DNA of 44,671 nt from Treponema sp. (GTDB lineage: Bacteria > Spirochaetota > Spirochaetia > Treponematales > Treponemataceae): assembly GCA_016293645.1 (NCBI GenBank), contig JAEDDW010000009.1, positions 1 to 44,671 on the forward strand, given 5' to 3'. The notes under the pieces are model-generated. The model ran no database searches and had not been told where the DNA came from. It saw only the letters and a list, made by a program, of their open reading frames with translations. The position numbers and the translations under genes were made by a program. Below, piece after piece: positions 8,123 through 16,864 of this stretch (the first letter of the stretch is position 1; each line of letters opens with the position of its first letter).

Positions 8123-8827
8123 ATGGCAGAAAGCATTTTAAAGGAAGGTATCTACCTCTATAACAGCGGGGACTATTCGGGTGCCCTTGCATATTTCATT
8201 TCTTTGCCGGAAGGTTGCGGGGCTGACCCTGATGATCTGGCTTATTTTCTTGGACTTTGCTATTCAAAACTGAAGCGCTATGACGATGCTCTTCTATACC
8301 TCGAGCAGGTTGTCACTTCTTCCAACGAGAAAAAAGAACTCTCTGAAAAAGAACAGGACAGGGTACTTCAGTGCCGTTATCTTCTTGCCGTGATCTATTG
8401 CCTGAGCGGCCGAAAAAAGCTTTCCGATTTTGAACTTAACAAACTTCTTGATATCGGGTACAAGCCTTCTTCTGTTTATGCATCCCTTGCCTACATTGCA
8501 TGGGAACAGGGGAACTCCGGTCTCAGCACCGAATACTATGAAAAAGCCCTCAGCTATGACAGTTCCAATCCAACAGCCCTCAATGGAATGGGATACATTC
8601 TTGCCTGTGAAGGCAATGACCTTACCAGGGCTTTAAGCTGCTGTAAAAAAGCACTGGACATTTTGCCAAACAGCGCGGCTTGTCTTGACAGTCTTGGCTG
8701 GGTTTACTTCAAGATGGGGCTTTATTCAGAATCAAAGAAATATCTTGAGCGTGCCCGGAAGGAAGACAGTTCCAATCCTATTATCATGGAACATCTTTCG
8801 GAACTTGCCGATGCGGAACAGCTTTAG
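8123..8827 (+). CDS. TPR-repeat protein
   Basis: 234-residue cytoplasmic protein made almost wholly of tetratricopeptide-type helix pairs. Clear units include GIYLYNSGDYSGALAYF (~7-23), DLAYFLGLCYSKLKRYDDAL (~40-60), YASLAYIAWEQGNSGLSTEYYEKAL (~110-135), ALNGMGYILACEGN and CLDSLGWVYFKMGLYSESKKYLERA (~190-215). There is no signal peptide. TPRs mediate protein-protein contacts, so a scaffold or assembly role is likely; the partner is unknown. A GGGTGGG Shine-Dalgarno precedes the ATG. It lies 14 bases before the secreted TPR-NHL-VWA gene, also with TPRs, and the two are probably co-transcribed. Confidence 0.88.
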   Translation: MAESILKEGIYLYNSGDYSGALAYFISLPEGCGADPDDLAYFLGLCYSKLKRYDDALLYLEQVVTSSNEKKELSEKEQDRVLQCRYLLAVIYCLSGRKKLSDFELNKLLDIGYKPSSVYASLAYIAWEQGNSGLSTEYYEKALSYDSSNPTALNGMGYILACEGNDLTRALSCCKKALDILPNSAACLDSLGWVYFKMGLYSESKKYLERARKEDSSNPIIMEHLSELADAEQL

Positions 8828-8841
8828 GGGATTTTAGTTTT

Positions 8842-10902
8842 ATGAAAAAATCAGTTTCATTTTTTTCCACATTGTTGCTGCTTGCTTCTGTTTCATTTTC
8901 CCAGGTGAATCTTCGTGATACTGCAAGGGAGATCGACGGCTCTGGAAGATCTGCCAATTCCGGATTTGCTGAAGAGGAATTCAGACGGGGTGTTCAAAGC
9001 TATTATCGCGGTGCTTTCAATGAAAGCATCATGGAATTTGAAAAGGCCCTATCATATCTGCCTGGGGAGACTCTTATCCTTGACTGGCTTGGCAAGGCAT
9101 ATTACCGTGCCGGCATCGAGGGTGCTGCACTTCAACAGTGGAATTATGCCATTGATTCAGGTTACGGCGGAATCCTTTTGCAGAATAGGGTTGAGGTTGT
9201 AAGCAACAGGCGCGTGACTGAAAGCGAATATGGCTTTACCCAGAAGTTTACGGAATCCGGTTCTTTCCCTAATGTCAACGGAAAGGATCTTATCTATACC
9301 CATCCAGTTTCAACTCTTGCAAATCCTGATGGTTCTGTCTGGGTTGTTGCCTACGGAACCAATGATATCCTCCGTTTCAATGTAAATGGTGTCGTAGTTC
9401 AGAAAACTGGTGGCCCGATCAATGGCTTCGACCGGCCGATGGACATAATCCGGTTGAAGAACGGAAATCTTGCTGTAAGTGAAAGTGCCGGTGACAGAAT
9501 TTCCATCCTTGATCCAAAGGGAACTTTCATAAAGTATATCGGGGAAAAGGGTAGAAAAATCGGACAGCTTATTGGTCCACAGTATCTTGCGGAAGACGAA
9601 TACGGAAACATCTACGTGACCGAGTTTGGCAACAATCGTGTAAGCGTTTTTGATGCTGAGGGAAACGGTCTTCTTTATTTTGGATCAAGAACAGATGAGT
9701 TCCAGGGGTTGAAATCTCCGACCGGAATTGCCGTTGTTGATTCCAGGGTTCTTGTTGCTGACAGTGTTCTTGGCGGAATCTATGAATTCGACAGGGCCGG
9801 AAACTACATTGGGATTTTTGTCAATGACAAGACTTTTGCCCGTCCTGAAAGTCTCAAGAAATGGGGATCCCATCTTCTTGTGACAGATAAAAACAAAATT
9901 TATTCAATCGATGTTGCTGATGGATCCGTCGTGGAAAATGCTGTGACCGGAAAAGGACGCAGCCTTCTTACAAGTGCCGTCAGCGACCGCAATGGAAATA
10001 TTGTTGTCACCGACTACAAGGCCAATGAAATCTACGTGATGTCAAAAATGACTGAACTTGTTGGTGGTTTCCATGTCCAGTTTGAACGGGTGATCGCGGA
10101 CAACTTTCCAGAAGTCACTGTTGAAGTCAGGGTAGAGAACAGAAGGCGCCAGAGTGTTGTCGGTCTTGAACAGTCAAATTTCTTTATCACTGAAGGAAAG
10201 AAACCTGTGAGCTTTGAGCTGATAGGGGCGGCAAATAACAATGATGTTGCGGATATCACGATTTTGATTGACAGAAGCCTTTCGATGAAACCTTACGAGG
10301 AAAGATTGAATGCCGCCGTAAGGGAAATCACACAGTCCATGGAAGGCCGCGGTACAGTCAATGTCATCTGTGCCGGAGCTGTTCCTGTAAACGAATTTTC
10401 CGGTAATCCGTCCCAGCTTTCCGACTTTTCATGCAAGGCATTGAAGTGTCCATATGCTGAAAATGTATCAATCGATCTTGCCTTGAGACTTGCTTCTAAT
10501 GGTTTGATCAATGCTGAAAAAAAGCGTGGAATCATTTACGTCACCGCTGGAGATTCCGTACAGAATTCCTTTACCCAGTATGCTCTGTCTGATCTTACTA
10601 CCTACATGAACAACAACGCCATTTCATTCAGTACCATCCAGCTTACACAGAACGCTTTGTCTGATGAAATCACATATATCACAAATGATACGACGGGGTC
10701 TTTGTATTATATCTACAGACCTGAGGGACTTGGTGATGTGATAAAGGACATAATCAGCATTCCTTCAGGATTATATCAGTTCAAGTATACTTCATCCCTT
10801 TCTACGGAATATGGAAGAAAGTATCTTCCTGTTGAAATTGAAACCTATCTTCTTAATCGCTCCGGTCGTGATGAAACCGGTTATTATGCGCCTCTTCAGT
10901 GA
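8842..10902 (+). CDS. Secreted TPR-NHL-VWA protein
   Basis: 686 residues with an N-terminal signal peptide (MKKSVSFFSTLLLLASVSFSQ, no lipobox), so periplasmic or surface-exposed. Domains in order: one or two TPR units (~46-110), a propeller of NHL-like repeats (~150-400; for example NGNLAVSESAGDRISILD and YGNIYVTEFGNNRVSVFD), and a von Willebrand factor A domain (~470-660) with an intact DxSxS metal site (LIDRSLSMK). The acidic residue usual in the third MIDAS loop is less clear (VTAGDSV). Such architectures bind proteins or metals at the cell envelope, often as scaffolds. It follows a TPR gene and has a GGGGA Shine-Dalgarno. It converges with dinB, leaving a 27-base gap. Confidence 0.88.
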   Translation: MKKSVSFFSTLLLLASVSFSQVNLRDTAREIDGSGRSANSGFAEEEFRRGVQSYYRGAFNESIMEFEKALSYLPGETLILDWLGKAYYRAGIEGAALQQWNYAIDSGYGGILLQNRVEVVSNRRVTESEYGFTQKFTESGSFPNVNGKDLIYTHPVSTLANPDGSVWVVAYGTNDILRFNVNGVVVQKTGGPINGFDRPMDIIRLKNGNLAVSESAGDRISILDPKGTFIKYIGEKGRKIGQLIGPQYLAEDEYGNIYVTEFGNNRVSVFDAEGNGLLYFGSRTDEFQGLKSPTGIAVVDSRVLVADSVLGGIYEFDRAGNYIGIFVNDKTFARPESLKKWGSHLLVTDKNKIYSIDVADGSVVENAVTGKGRSLLTSAVSDRNGNIVVTDYKANEIYVMSKMTELVGGFHVQFERVIADNFPEVTVEVRVENRRRQSVVGLEQSNFFITEGKKPVSFELIGAANNNDVADITILIDRSLSMKPYEERLNAAVREITQSMEGRGTVNVICAGAVPVNEFSGNPSQLSDFSCKALKCPYAENVSIDLALRLASNGLINAEKKRGIIYVTAGDSVQNSFTQYALSDLTTYMNNNAISFSTIQLTQNALSDEITYITNDTTGSLYYIYRPEGLGDVIKDIISIPSGLYQFKYTSSLSTEYGRKYLPVEIETYLLNRSGRDETGYYAPLQ

Positions 10903-10929
10903 TGTGAAATCTGGTTCTGCCGGAGGGTT

Positions 10930-12144
10930 TTAATCCTTTTTATCAGAGCCAAGAGTTTTTCTGTTGATGTCGATGAGCCTTGCTTTTCTTAACCGAAGGG
11001 CAGGGTTCTTTTTTTCCATGTCAAAGATTGCCTTTTCGACTTTCGCTTTTTTTCTGTCACCAAAATCAAAAAGCTGTCCTTGTACCGGGGTGGAAGTGCT
11101 CTCTGTATTTGCGACTGAAAGACCAAGCAGCCTTATGCCGGATTCGTTGTCATATTTTTTCTGGAAAAGCCTTTTTGCCCGTTCAAAAAGATCATCTGCA
11201 TTGGTGACCGCCAGCTCCGACGTTTCCTGTACTGACACGGTCTTGAAATTATCATAGCGAATTTTCAAAGCTACTGTCCTTGATCTGACATTTTCATTGT
11301 ACATTCTCCAGATTATCTGGTTTGCAAGATCAAGAAGGGCTGTCTCTATTATGTATGTGTCCGTAAGATCGTAAATGAATGTTGTTTCTGCGCTGAGAGA
11401 GTGGTTTTTTGCCTCTTCTCCAAACTGCAGGCCCTCGTTTCCTCTGACTGCATTGTAAAGAAAAGTTCCCATGGAATCACCGAACAGGGTGATGAGGAGG
11501 GCCTGTGATTTGTCATAGATGTCTTTTGTTGTTTTGATTCCGTAGGCTTTCAACCTTTCCATTGTTTTTGTTCCGGCGCCCCAGACTTTTTCAAGTGGAA
11601 GTGAAAGCATGAACTCAGTTTCCTTTCCTTTTGGAATGAATGTGATTCCGTCTGGTTTTCTGTAACCTGATGCGATTTTTGCAATGTACATTGTGCTGGC
11701 GATTCCAACACTTACTGTAAGACCTGTTGCCTCATAGACTTTTTTCTTGAGTAATTTAGCAGCTTCCACCGGAGTGCCAAAAAGATGCTCGGTGCCCGTT
11801 ATGTCTATGAATGCTTCATCAATGGACATCTGGATTACTGTCGGGGAGAAGTCGCAGAAAATGCCCATGATTTGCTTTGAAAGTTCAGAATATCTTTTGT
11901 AATTGCCTCTTACATAGATTCCGTTGGGACAAAGCTTCACAGCCTTGAAAGTCGGCATTGCGGAATGAACACCGTATTTCCTTGCCTCGTAGGAAGCGGT
12001 GGAAACTACAGATCTCCTGTCGCCCGGCAGTCCACCGACAATTACAGGTTTTCCTTTGTATTCAGGATGGTCCAGCTGTTCGACTGATGCAAAAAAAGCG
12101 TCCAGATCTACGTGTATGAAAATCCTGTCAAAATTCTTTTCCAT
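10930..12144 (-). CDS. dinB: DNA polymerase IV (Y family)
   Basis: Error-prone translesion polymerase. The palm catalytic residues are visible: Asp13 in HVDLDAFFASVEQ and Asp109-Glu110 in MSIDEAFIDITG. YxARKYGVxSAMP and the helix-hairpin-helix thumb region (KVWGAGTKTMERLKAYGIKT) follow, then a little-finger domain. At 404 residues it is ~50 longer than E. coli DinB because of a charged C-terminus. That tail contains QGQLFDFG (~353-360), which resembles a beta-clamp-binding motif (QxxLF). The start codon lies inside the end of the upstream membrane-protein gene (17-base overlap), so translation is probably coupled. I see no LexA-like box, because the promoter must lie upstream of the partner gene. 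Confidence 0.96.
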   Translation of the reverse strand: MEKNFDRIFIHVDLDAFFASVEQLDHPEYKGKPVIVGGLPGDRRSVVSTASYEARKYGVHSAMPTFKAVKLCPNGIYVRGNYKRYSELSKQIMGIFCDFSPTVIQMSIDEAFIDITGTEHLFGTPVEAAKLLKKKVYEATGLTVSVGIASTMYIAKIASGYRKPDGITFIPKGKETEFMLSLPLEKVWGAGTKTMERLKAYGIKTTKDIYDKSQALLITLFGDSMGTFLYNAVRGNEGLQFGEEAKNHSLSAETTFIYDLTDTYIIETALLDLANQIIWRMYNENVRSRTVALKIRYDNFKTVSVQETSELAVTNADDLFERAKRLFQKKYDNESGIRLLGLSVANTESTSTPVQGQLFDFGDRKKAKVEKAIFDMEKKNPALRLRKARLIDINRKTLGSDKKD

Positions 12145-14104
12145 TGTTCATAAGTCCCGAAATATCAAGTCGCTTTTGTTCATGAATGGCATGGGTTTCA
12201 TCTACGAGAACATAGAAATCCATCTCTGCCTTGACCGGTACTCCATATTCCGTACTGAACAGCAGTATTATGTTCTCTTCAGCACCGTCCGGAATTTCAA
12301 TCATCGCTTCATTGTAGGATTTCATCGTGTAGTTGAAATTGCATTCATAAAGCGGAGTGTTGGATTCACTTTTCAAGGTTGCATTGCATCTAAGAATTTT
12401 CTTTCCTTCAGGACATACAAACGTAAGAGCGTGGGTCAAAAGATCAAAATTATCTGTGGTATTGTATTTCAGAGTGATTGTTGAATTTTCTGATTCTGAA
12501 ACCTCAATTGAAGTTGCGCTGTTGGATTCGAGAATCCCCCTGCTGAAAATATAGTTTCCGGCAAGAAAGAAAATGATCAGTCCCATACAGAAAAATTCTG
12601 AAAAAATGATTCCCTTCAGGAAAAATCCGATCTTGATGAATCTGAAACGTCTGATCTCCTTGATGTTCAGAAGAAGTGAGCAACGGATCCATTGAAATGC
12701 GAAAGGAACCAGGATCAGTGAGAAAATGAAATTTCCTCCAAAATTTGTGTCGATCAATCCGGAAATTCTGTCAGTCCTTGTGCTGAAAAAAATACTGGAG
12801 AACGGCTGGACCAGTGGAATTGTCATTAAAAGAAGTGTCGCAAGGGAAATGATCTTGCCTTTTGTTTTCTGCGAGATGAAGACAATGAAATACTCGATGA
12901 TGAAAATAAACATGAGTGAAAGGTCAATTGATGCAAAAATAAAAATGTTGAGACCGCAGATGATGAGCGTCAGAAATGAAATGGAAGAAAGGGATAGTCT
13001 GAACTTGTAGTAGCTGTGTATAAAGACCAGTGCGAAAAGCATGGCCATTGTGATTCCGGTTTTCAGTGCAAAATAAAACACTGGATTTTCAGAAAAACCA
13101 TGGAAAAGTTTCTGGTTCAAAAAAAGGAATATGGTGCAGATCAGAATGTACAAAGGAAGATGAAACCAGGTTCTGGAAAGATCCTTGAATATGGCTTCAT
13201 TTTTGGCATTGTTCGTAAATGAAGAAAAACACAGGGAAATGAGAACTATAATGGTGAATCCAATGTAAATGACAGTGAGCAAAGATTCGTTCAGCCATAA
13301 ACTGAGTGAGCCTATTTTCATGTTGTTGTAGTGGATGTTTTCTGAAGTGTTTTCAAGAAGGCTCACCTGCATTTGAATTGAACCAAGAATATTCAGATCT
13401 GTCTGGGAATGTCCCAATGGGAAACCTGTGCTTGTGATTTCATTTCCCATGAATGAAGCAAGCCTTTCATTTTCTGCAAAAAAATAACTCAATGGTGTGT
13501 AGAGAAGATTTCCGGAAACTGAAACAGGCTTCTGGTTGTCGACAAAAGCATTGTCCACGGTTTTTACAATCCACATCGGTGAGATTGTTCCGGCTGCTGT
13601 AGATTCGATTACAGGAGATGAATATCTTTCGTCAAAAACCACAAAGGCGCAGATGGAATCTGTTTCATAAAGCTGCTGGGCATAATATTCCGTTGCGTTT
13701 GGAACGTTTGAAGCCACATCAAGTGTATTTTTTTCAGTGTCACATGAAAAAAGGAATATGGTGTCATATGGAAGATTCCGTTCCTTTGTTTCTTCGATAG
13801 CCTTGAATATGAATTCCGGATCGGAAAGAAAATATTCCTGGGTAAAAGCGAAGATTGCAGTTTTGTATGGTGTTTTCCTTGCTGTATTTTCTTTTTCTGT
13901 CGATTGGATTTCAACGGTGATGTTGAATGGAAATTTCCCCGCGAATTCAGGTGCTATTACAGTCCTCTGGCAGTCAAGACCATGTTCTGTAAGTTCCTTT
14001 TCAACCGCAGTGGATATGGTGAATTGGGAAGGCAGTTCCGCAGAAAAAAGGGGAGAAAGGCTGCAGACAAGCAAAATCGCGGATAGTATTCTGTAAATGC
14101 GCAT
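12128..14104 (-). CDS. Multi-pass membrane protein with a large exported N-terminal domain, unknown
   Basis: 658 residues from the ATG at 14104; AAGGG 6 bases upstream favours it over the ATG at 14116, which would place the Shine-Dalgarno inside the gene. A signal peptide (ILSAILLVCSLSPLFSA) is followed by a ~240-residue extracytoplasmic alpha/beta domain. Then come about eight hydrophobic segments (~280-530) and a ~120-residue C-terminal domain of beta character. The overall plan (exported domain, membrane bundle, terminal domain) resembles M28-like or GPI-transamidase-like membrane enzymes, but I find no metal-ligand motif, so no function is assigned. It is first in an apparent two-gene unit with dinB. 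I would expect orthologues in other treponemes. Confidence 0.82.
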   Translation of the reverse strand: MRIYRILSAILLVCSLSPLFSAELPSQFTISTAVEKELTEHGLDCQRTVIAPEFAGKFPFNITVEIQSTEKENTARKTPYKTAIFAFTQEYFLSDPEFIFKAIEETKERNLPYDTIFLFSCDTEKNTLDVASNVPNATEYYAQQLYETDSICAFVVFDERYSSPVIESTAAGTISPMWIVKTVDNAFVDNQKPVSVSGNLLYTPLSYFFAENERLASFMGNEITSTGFPLGHSQTDLNILGSIQMQVSLLENTSENIHYNNMKIGSLSLWLNESLLTVIYIGFTIIVLISLCFSSFTNNAKNEAIFKDLSRTWFHLPLYILICTIFLFLNQKLFHGFSENPVFYFALKTGITMAMLFALVFIHSYYKFRLSLSSISFLTLIICGLNIFIFASIDLSLMFIFIIEYFIVFISQKTKGKIISLATLLLMTIPLVQPFSSIFFSTRTDRISGLIDTNFGGNFIFSLILVPFAFQWIRCSLLLNIKEIRRFRFIKIGFFLKGIIFSEFFCMGLIIFFLAGNYIFSRGILESNSATSIEVSESENSTITLKYNTTDNFDLLTHALTFVCPEGKKILRCNATLKSESNTPLYECNFNYTMKSYNEAMIEIPDGAEENIILLFSTEYGVPVKAEMDFYVLVDETHAIHEQKRLDISGLMNNGKEF

Positions 14105-14125
14105 CTGACCCTTCATAGACCTTCA

Positions 14126-14154
14126 ATTTTATCAAAATAGACTGTTTTCTACAA
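14126..14154 (-). promoter_or_regulatory. Promoter of the 12128-14104 membrane gene and dinB
   Basis: On the minus strand TTGTAG (14154-14149), a 17-base spacer and TAAAAT (14131-14126). The predicted start point leaves a leader of about 15 bases that includes the AAGGG Shine-Dalgarno of the gene starting at 14104. Confidence 0.5.
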
Positions 14155-14215
14155 TCATCGGTTTTTCATGGAATTCATGTCAGGATTTTTGGAAAGATAA
14201 AGTTTTTTTTGACAG

Positions 14216-14244
14216 TTTACATTACACTTGTGTTGATATATAAT
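14216..14244 (+). promoter_or_regulatory. Promoter of the 14274-18823 operon
   Basis: TTTACA (14216-14221), a 17-base spacer and a consensus TATAAT (14239-14244). An AAAGGAG Shine-Dalgarno (14256-14262) follows before the ATG at 14274. The nearby TTGACA at 14209 would need a 24-base spacer and is less likely to be used. Confidence 0.7.
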
Positions 14245-14273
14245 AATATGGTAATAAAGGAGCCTTTCTATAC

Positions 14274-15443
14274 ATGTGTGCAGAAAAAAAGAAATTCATA
14301 TTGGATTTGCCGCTTAAGGTTATTCTTACAGAAGACGGAACTTCTCACTTTCTCAGTCATAAAAAGCAGCTCCTTACTTTGCAGCTTGCGGACAACCGTT
14401 CTGCCCATGGTGTAAGCCTTGATCATTTTTCTCCAGGTTCCCTCCAGAACATGATTCTTCTTGACTATATTTCAAAGATGGAAATTTCCATGCCGGAATT
14501 TGTATCCCATCGTCAGGAAGTCATGGATCTGTCAAAGCTTATAGTTTTTTCAATTCTGTACAAGCAGTTTGACCGTGAGATCTATTCTCAGATCATCCAG
14601 TGTGAATGTGTAAGGCTTTACAACCGTTCTCATCCGTCCCAGCTTATCGATGAGAAGACTCAGATTCCTGAAAAACAGCTCAGGGCTACCCTTGCGATGA
14701 AGGATGCCACGATCCAGTCTGCACGTAAAACCATTCTTGATCCTGTATGGAAGAGCATCATGGCCAACAATGAATACTCTCCTGAAGAAAAGAACGTTTT
14801 CCTTTTGATGACTGAAAAATTTCTTAACCGACTTAGCCTCATGAACTGGTATATCATCGTCAAGTTCTATAAGGAAGAAGGTTTTTCTGAAATCCTTTCA
14901 ATCTTGAGGCAGCAGCTGGCGAATTATATGACAAAATCAAAGGTTGCTGAGTATATTTCCGTTATGGTTATGGAACTTGCCCTCAATAATGAAAACAACA
15001 ACGTAAAGAAGGCTGCAAAATATCTTTATCAGGGAATTGAAAATGCTGATACTTTGATTTTTGACCCTAAGATCCGTGGGGAAATCGTAAAGGAACTCCA
15101 GCGCAAGCATGAACTTGTATTCATTTCATGGACACTTGGTGGTGGTTCCATGTCCATCGGTAAGCAGGGACTTCTTCAGATTACTCTGTTCAACAAGGAT
15201 GATGAGTTCCAGGAAGTCAAGGAAAACATTGAAAGCAAGATGGCTTCAAGCAATAAGAAGAAATCCCTTATTGACTTCTATCGCCAGATGCCTGAAGGCC
15301 AGGAAGGTACTGACCTTGGATTGTACTATCTTTCATATCTTGAAGATGCCTGTAAGAAAGTCAACATCAAGTTTGAATCTCTCGTCAATCAGTCTTCTAC
15401 AAGTGATCTGACCATCATCAACTTGAAGTTTAATTTCGGATGA
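14274..15443 (+). CDS. Unknown protein with a possible degenerate GHKL (HATPase-like) C-terminal domain
   Basis: 389-residue cytoplasmic protein without signal peptide. The N-terminal ~215 residues are mainly helical and not recognised. The C-terminal part carries features in the order of a GHKL ATPase. An N-box-like helix is MELALNNENNN (233-243), a strand and turn LLQITLFNKDDE sits where the D-box would be, and a G2-like GTDLGLYYLSYLEDA (345-359) is followed by a final strand TIINLKF. The DxGxG residues are not conserved, so ATP binding may be altered or lost. The gene has its own promoter and a good Shine-Dalgarno, and overlaps the following lipoprotein gene as ATGA. The fold assignment is inference from motif order; expression as a real protein is well supported. 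Confidence 0.8.
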   Translation: MCAEKKKFILDLPLKVILTEDGTSHFLSHKKQLLTLQLADNRSAHGVSLDHFSPGSLQNMILLDYISKMEISMPEFVSHRQEVMDLSKLIVFSILYKQFDREIYSQIIQCECVRLYNRSHPSQLIDEKTQIPEKQLRATLAMKDATIQSARKTILDPVWKSIMANNEYSPEEKNVFLLMTEKFLNRLSLMNWYIIVKFYKEEGFSEILSILRQQLANYMTKSKVAEYISVMVMELALNNENNNVKKAAKYLYQGIENADTLIFDPKIRGEIVKELQRKHELVFISWTLGGGSMSIGKQGLLQITLFNKDDEFQEVKENIESKMASSNKKKSLIDFYRQMPEGQEGTDLGLYYLSYLEDACKKVNIKFESLVNQSSTSDLTIINLKFNFG

Positions 15444-16120
15444 GCAGTTTTCCCCGTGTTTTAGCCGTAGTTTTATTCTCTTTTTTTCTCTTTTCCTGTT
15501 CAAATGGTGATCCGTCTGTTTCTTCTTCAAGTTATAAGTTGATTTATGATTTCAAAGATGAGGATTCCCTGCCTGATATTTCTCTTTCTGTTTTTGTTTC
15601 TGTAGAATCTGATGAAACACGAGGTGAATCTCTCAGGATCGTCAATGAAAAAAGTGGACTGGAATGGAAGTGTTCCGGCATTGAATTGAAAAAAATTGAA
15701 GCCAACGAGGATAATAAATGGGTCGGTTATACCAATTTCCGTCCTGCAAGAGATTCAAGTTTTCCAAAAGGGCTATATTCAGTTTGTTATGAGGATAAAT
15801 CGGAACTGGAAGCTGAATCATCGTTCAGGTTGCTTTATCCGGATGAACTTTCCGGCGCAAAAAGTTCCGATTTTCCGCAGATATTCACTGTTCCGGCTGT
15901 AAAAAAAATTGCCATATATTCAAATGAAGATGAACTTCTTTTCTTTGGAGAAGAACCACATTCCTGGGAAAATAATGAAAACATTCTCATGGAATTGAAG
16001 ACAGCCTGGAGCAAGAGGGTCTGTTATTGTATAAATGGAAATTCAATTTTTTGTCTTATGCCTCCAGTGGAGCTTGGAAATAAAAACTACATAAAAGAAG
16101 ATAAAAGCGAGGAAAATTAA
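15440..16120 (+). CDS. Putative lipoprotein, unknown
   Basis: 226 residues. The N-terminus has a hydrophobic stretch (VLAVVLFSFFLFS) ending in the lipobox FSCS, so Cys20 is the probable lipid-attachment site after signal peptidase II. The mature part is acidic and beta-rich, with internal ESxExxEG-type polar segments; I recognise no domain. It may be anchored in the periplasmic face of a membrane, with lnt in this window as the likely last acylation step. Translation is coupled to the previous gene (ATGA overlap), and the stop codon overlaps the trmB start by 1 base. Being locked between an ATPase-like protein and trmB suggests operon membership rather than shared function. Confidence 0.82.
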   Translation: MSSFPRVLAVVLFSFFLFSCSNGDPSVSSSSYKLIYDFKDEDSLPDISLSVFVSVESDETRGESLRIVNEKSGLEWKCSGIELKKIEANEDNKWVGYTNFRPARDSSFPKGLYSVCYEDKSELEAESSFRLLYPDELSGAKSSDFPQIFTVPAVKKIAIYSNEDELLFFGEEPHSWENNENILMELKTAWSKRVCYCINGNSIFCLMPPVELGNKNYIKEDKSEEN

Positions 16121-16845
16121 TGCCAGACAACGTCAGTGAGAATTTTGAAAGAACGGATGATGATTCTGACAATTCGATTTTTAGAAGACCTGTCAGGACT
16201 TTTGTCATCAGGGCAGGTCGCCTTACTACGAGTGAAAGAAAAAGTTATGATGAACTTCATCATGTCTGGTGCATTCCTTATGAACACAAGACGCTTAACT
16301 ATACGGAAATATTCAATAATACAAATCCTGTGATCATGGAAATTGGTTTTGGAATGGGCCATGCCACATCCATAATCGCAGAAAACAATCCTGACATAAA
16401 CTATATTGGCAGCGAAGTTCATGTGCCTGGAGTCGGAAGGCTTCTCGGTGACATCAAGACGAAGCAGCTGAAAAATCTTTATATAATTGAGCATGATGCC
16501 CTTGAGATCCTTGAGACAATGATTCCAGACAATTCCCTTGCCGGTTTCCACATTTTCTTTCCGGATCCATGGCCTAAGAAAAAACACCACAAGAGAAGAA
16601 TGCTCCAGCGTCCTCGTACCGATCTTCTTGCAAAAAAGCTTGCGCCTGGCGGTTATCTTTATTTTGCAACTGACTGGCAGGAATATGCAGAAAGTGCCCT
16701 TGAAGAACTTAAGATGACTGAAGGTCTTGCAAATAAATACGAAGGTTATGCTCCTCACCAGGAATGGAGGCCACGAACAAAGTTTGAGCAGAAAGGACTT
16801 GATGCGGGTCGTGATATATATGAGCTTTTCTTTGTGAAAGAATAG
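16120..16845 (+). CDS. trmB: tRNA (guanine-N7)-methyltransferase
   Basis: TrmB methylates N7 of guanosine 46 in tRNA using SAM. Diagnostic parts: SAM motif MEIGFGMGHATSI, GSEVHVPGVG, the TrmB signature PDPWPKKKHHKRRM, and the C-terminal RTKFEQKGLDAG that binds substrate. At 241 residues the length is normal; the first ~35 residues are a polar Asp/Ser-rich extension common among TrmB proteins. The ATG shares its A with the stop codon of the upstream lipoprotein gene, a strong sign of coupled translation. ligA follows after 19 bases. Confidence 0.96.
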   Translation: MPDNVSENFERTDDDSDNSIFRRPVRTFVIRAGRLTTSERKSYDELHHVWCIPYEHKTLNYTEIFNNTNPVIMEIGFGMGHATSIIAENNPDINYIGSEVHVPGVGRLLGDIKTKQLKNLYIIEHDALEILETMIPDNSLAGFHIFFPDPWPKKKHHKRRMLQRPRTDLLAKKLAPGGYLYFATDWQEYAESALEELKMTEGLANKYEGYAPHQEWRPRTKFEQKGLDAGRDIYELFFVKE

Positions 16846-16864
16846 ACGATATTTGGGAGGGGAC

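Noticed and set aside
14209..14214. TTGACA as -35 for the 14274 gene
   Set aside because: The best -10 (TATAAT at 14239) would be 24 bases away; TTTACA at 14216 gives the 17-base spacing.
16853..16864. TTG start for ligA
   Set aside because: These bases form the Shine-Dalgarno of the ATG at 16865.
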